Source: CF-39 sp036518215
GTDB lineage: Bacteria > Chloroflexota > Limnocylindria > P2-11E
Direction of reading: 5' to 3'
NCBI GenBank assembly: GCA_036518215.1
Contig: DATDNP010000048.1
Coordinates: forward strand, 1-8,718
DNA length: 8,718 nt
This document shows, in pieces, positions 6,123 through 8,718 of this stretch. The notes under the pieces were generated by a model. It saw only the letters and a list, made by a program, of their open reading frames with translations, did no database searches and was not told the origin of the DNA. The translations under genes and the position numbers were made by a program. The first letter of the stretch is position 1. Each line of letters starts with the position of its first letter.

Positions 6123-6494
6123 ATGTCCGAGCAGTACGAGCGCGGGATGAAGATCCGACGCGAGGTCCTCGGCGACGAGTACGTCGACAACGCCCTCAAG
6201 AACGCCGATGAGTTCTCGCAGCCCTTCCAGGAGCTCGTGACCGAGGTCGCGTGGGGCTCGTGCTGGTCACGCGGCGTCCTGACCCGAAAGGAGCGCAGCC
6301 TCATCAACCTCGCGATGCTCGCGGCGCTCGGACGCTCTCACGAGCTCGAGATCCACCTCCGCGGGGCGGTGCGCAACGGTTGCTCGCCCGAGCAGATCCG
6401 CGAGGCGCTCATCCAGGCGGCGGTCTACGCCGGGATGCCGGTGGGTGTCGAGGCGTTCCGCGTCGCGCGGAAGGTGCTCGCGGAGCGAACGTAG
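6123..6494 (+). CDS. Carboxymuconolactone decarboxylase family protein (PcaC-like)
   Basis: A 123-residue protein aligning by eye over its whole length with 4-carboxymuconolactone decarboxylases: YERGMKIRREVLGDEYVD at the N-terminus, the FQELVTEVAWGSCWSRG block at about 36-51, RKERSLINLAMLAALGR at about 55-71, and HLRGAVRNGCSPEQIREALIQ at about 78-98. PcaC removes CO2 from 4-carboxymuconolactone in the protocatechuate branch of the beta-ketoadipate pathway. No other pca gene is in the window, so a different substrate is possible. C47 and C87 are isolated and the AhpD-type CxxC pair is absent, which argues against peroxidase activity. The ATG is chosen because AGGGAGG ends 5 nt before it; a longer frame upstream is only read-through of the anti-sigma region. 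The last 70 nt overlap the oppositely oriented membrane-protein gene. Confidence 0.88.
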   Translation: MSEQYERGMKIRREVLGDEYVDNALKNADEFSQPFQELVTEVAWGSCWSRGVLTRKERSLINLAMLAALGRSHELEIHLRGAVRNGCSPEQIREALIQAAVYAGMPVGVEAFRVARKVLAERT

Positions 6495-7045
6495 CCCGCA
6501 CGCGTCGATCCGCCGGCACCGCGTACGGAAATGAGCCCGCTCACCCCGGCGGCGACCGCCAAACCGAGGACCGCGACGACGCGGGTGAGCTCGCGCTGCC
6601 CCTGGAACTCGAACCACTCCGGCGTGAAGACGATGACGAACACCGTCCAGTACGCGACGGCGAGGACGTGCGCGCGAAGCCACTCCGACCGCGCGCGACC
6701 GCGCAGGTGCGGAAGCAGGAGCGCGATCCCGACGACCGTGATGACGCTGTGCGTGAAGCCGCTCACGAACTGGACCTCGGAGGCATGCGGTGCGACGCCG
6801 TGGAACCGGACGAGGTTCTGGACCCCGAGCGTCACCGCGCCGACGGCGAGGTACACGAGGATCACCGCGAGGGTCGGCGCCGCCCGGTGCAGGAGCGCCG
6901 AGCGCCGGCGGAAGAGCGTGAGATAGAGGACGAGGATGACGAGCGCTCCGGTCACGACGGTGCCCCGCGTGAGGAAGTCGAGCGGGTCGCGCATCGCCTG
7001 GCCGAGCACGGCGCGGAGGTCCTCGAGCGTCGGGAACGCGTCCAC
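6425..7045 (-). CDS. Five-helix membrane protein of unknown function
   Basis: A 206-residue integral membrane protein starting at GTG. Hydrophobic segments at about 29-46, 56-78, 96-114, 123-142 and 152-174 predict five helices. Several His and aromatic residues sit near helix ends (FHGVAPH at 81-87, FTHS at 97-100, TPEWFEF at 141-147), but no recognised motif emerges. The first 20 residues are amphipathic and probably cytoplasmic. Residues from about 184 onward are encoded opposite the end of the decarboxylase-family gene and look like antisense sequence, so the natural C-terminus may be dispensable or a sequencing frameshift may extend it. It begins 10 nt after the stop of the other minus-strand membrane gene and is surely co-transcribed with it. 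Confidence 0.7.
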   Translation of the reverse strand: MDAFPTLEDLRAVLGQAMRDPLDFLTRGTVVTGALVILVLYLTLFRRRSALLHRAAPTLAVILVYLAVGAVTLGVQNLVRFHGVAPHASEVQFVSGFTHSVITVVGIALLLPHLRGRARSEWLRAHVLAVAYWTVFVIVFTPEWFEFQGQRELTRVVAVLGLAVAAGVSGLISVRGAGGSTRAGYVRSASTFRATRNASTPTGIPA

Positions 7046-7055
7046 GCCGTTCAGC

Positions 7056-7457
7056 TCACACGGCGAGGTCGCTCGGCTCCCACTGGTACCAGATCACCGC
7101 GGCGAGCGTCACGATGTCGATCGCGAGAGCGCCGAGCGTGCTGATGGTCGGGAACGCGATCGGGAAGAACACGATCCCGGCGAGCGACGCGACCGACGCC
7201 GCGACCGCGAGTGCCGCGAAGTACGACTCGGGAAGCCACCCGAAGATCACGGCGGCCGCGAGCGCGAACCCGATGAGCGCGATGCTCCAGAGGAAGACGC
7301 CGACCGTCTGCGTCACGGTGGGTCCCGCACCGGAGAGGATCCACGAGTCGCCGTGCCACTGCGGGTTCACCGTGGCGACCCTCAGCGTCTGCAGGATGCC
7401 CATGCTGTGGCCGAGGCCATGCCCGACGAGGACTAGGCCGACGAGGATCTTGAGCAT
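7056..7457 (-). CDS. Four-helix membrane protein of unknown function
   Basis: A 133-residue integral membrane protein. Helices are predicted at about 1-22, 46-72, 79-103 and 107-125. The first helix carries the motif GHGLGHSMG, with two His residues that could bind a ligand or metal, and a loop at 31-45 (NPQWHGDSWILSGAG) lies between helices 1 and 2. It is not a family I can name. The start is well supported: AGGGAGGTG lies upstream with about 8 nt between the GGAGGT core and the ATG. It is the first gene of a two-gene minus-strand operon, downstream of groEL but separated from it by a strong terminator, so it probably has its own promoter in 7458-7551. Confidence 0.75.
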   Translation of the reverse strand: MLKILVGLVLVGHGLGHSMGILQTLRVATVNPQWHGDSWILSGAGPTVTQTVGVFLWSIALIGFALAAAVIFGWLPESYFAALAVAASVASLAGIVFFPIAFPTISTLGALAIDIVTLAAVIWYQWEPSDLAV

Positions 7458-7466
7458 GTGCCGCCA

Positions 7467-7472
7467 CCTCCC
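7467..7472 (-). promoter_or_regulatory. Shine-Dalgarno of the four-helix membrane gene
   Basis: On the minus strand GGGAGG (inside AGGGAGGTG, 7473 down to 7465) stands about 9 nt before the ATG at 7457. It is among the strongest ribosome binding sites in the window and fixes this start. Confidence 0.7.
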
Positions 7473-7477
7473 TTCCC

Positions 7478-7504
7478 CACGATCGTCGTGCCGACCGGCC
7501 GGTC
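7478..7504. promoter_or_regulatory. Two adjacent dyads upstream of the minus-strand membrane operon
   Basis: CACGA-TCG-TCGTG (7478-7490) and the perfect 12-bp palindrome GACCGGCCGGTC (7493-7504) lie two bases apart, 21-47 bp before the start codon at 7457. Placement suits an operator for a dimeric repressor. No clear -10 or -35 was found. In GC-rich DNA short GC palindromes occur by chance, so support is limited. Confidence 0.3.
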
Positions 7505-7551
7505 CGCACGAGAGGCGTTGGGCACGAGCGCGGTCACGCAGCGCGTAAGAG

Positions 7552-7577
7552 AAGGCCCGACCTTTCGGTCGGGCCTT
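7552..7577 (-). terminator. Intrinsic terminator of groEL
   Basis: AAGGCCCGACC (7552-7562) and GGTCGGGCCTT (7567-7577) form a perfect 11-bp stem with a 4-base loop, which reads GAAA on the minus strand. It lies 25 bp past the groEL stop and is followed on the minus strand by a pyrimidine-rich, partly T-rich run (TTCTCTTA). It separates groEL from the downstream membrane operon in the same orientation. Confidence 0.85.
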
Positions 7578-7602
7578 TCACACGCTCAGCGAGGGCTTAG
7601 GT

Positions 7603-8718
<1,116 letters not shown>

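Overview
This is a GC-rich bacterial window (roughly two thirds G+C by eye). It carries housekeeping genes at both ends and an envelope/stress-signalling island in the middle. PcrA-type helicase sequence, a GroEL tail ending in GGGMDY rather than GGM repeats, and an RskA-type anti-sigma factor would fit a soil or freshwater Chloroflexota-like lineage. That placement is an inference from family resemblance, and no rRNA is present to test it.

Layout. Positions 1-258 (+) encode a small two-helix membrane protein that meets pcrA (255-2555, -) tail to tail with overlapping stop codons. The next ~735 bases (2556-3290) hold no convincing gene. They do hold a cluster of six DnaA-box-like 9-mers in one orientation (2751-2956), then short direct repeats and a hairpin leading into the next operon. 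From 3291 to 4720 (+) run three tightly packed genes: a membrane-anchored coiled-coil protein, a small proline-rich anchored protein, and a six-helix ferric-reductase-like cytochrome b with two His pairs spaced 13 residues apart. An ECF sigma factor (4766-5344) and an RskA-like zinc anti-sigma factor (5341-6087) follow with ATGA coupling, then a carboxymuconolactone-decarboxylase-family gene (6123-6494). On the minus strand, a two-gene membrane-protein operon (7457 down to 6425) overlaps the decarboxylase gene tail to tail by 70 nt. A strong stem-loop terminator (7552-7577) and the 3' two thirds of groEL (7603-8718, running off the window) complete the window.

How the parts may work together. 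The sigma/anti-sigma pair is a transmembrane switch: the anti-sigma zinc motif should hold the sigma factor at the membrane until an envelope signal releases it. The cytochrome-b trio just upstream, and the decarboxylase-family gene just downstream, are plausible partners or targets, but only position supports this. The most notable non-coding signal is the DnaA-box cluster in the gap between divergently transcribed genes, a candidate replication origin or DnaA-binding regulatory region. No phage, insertion sequence, CRISPR array, tRNA or rRNA was found.
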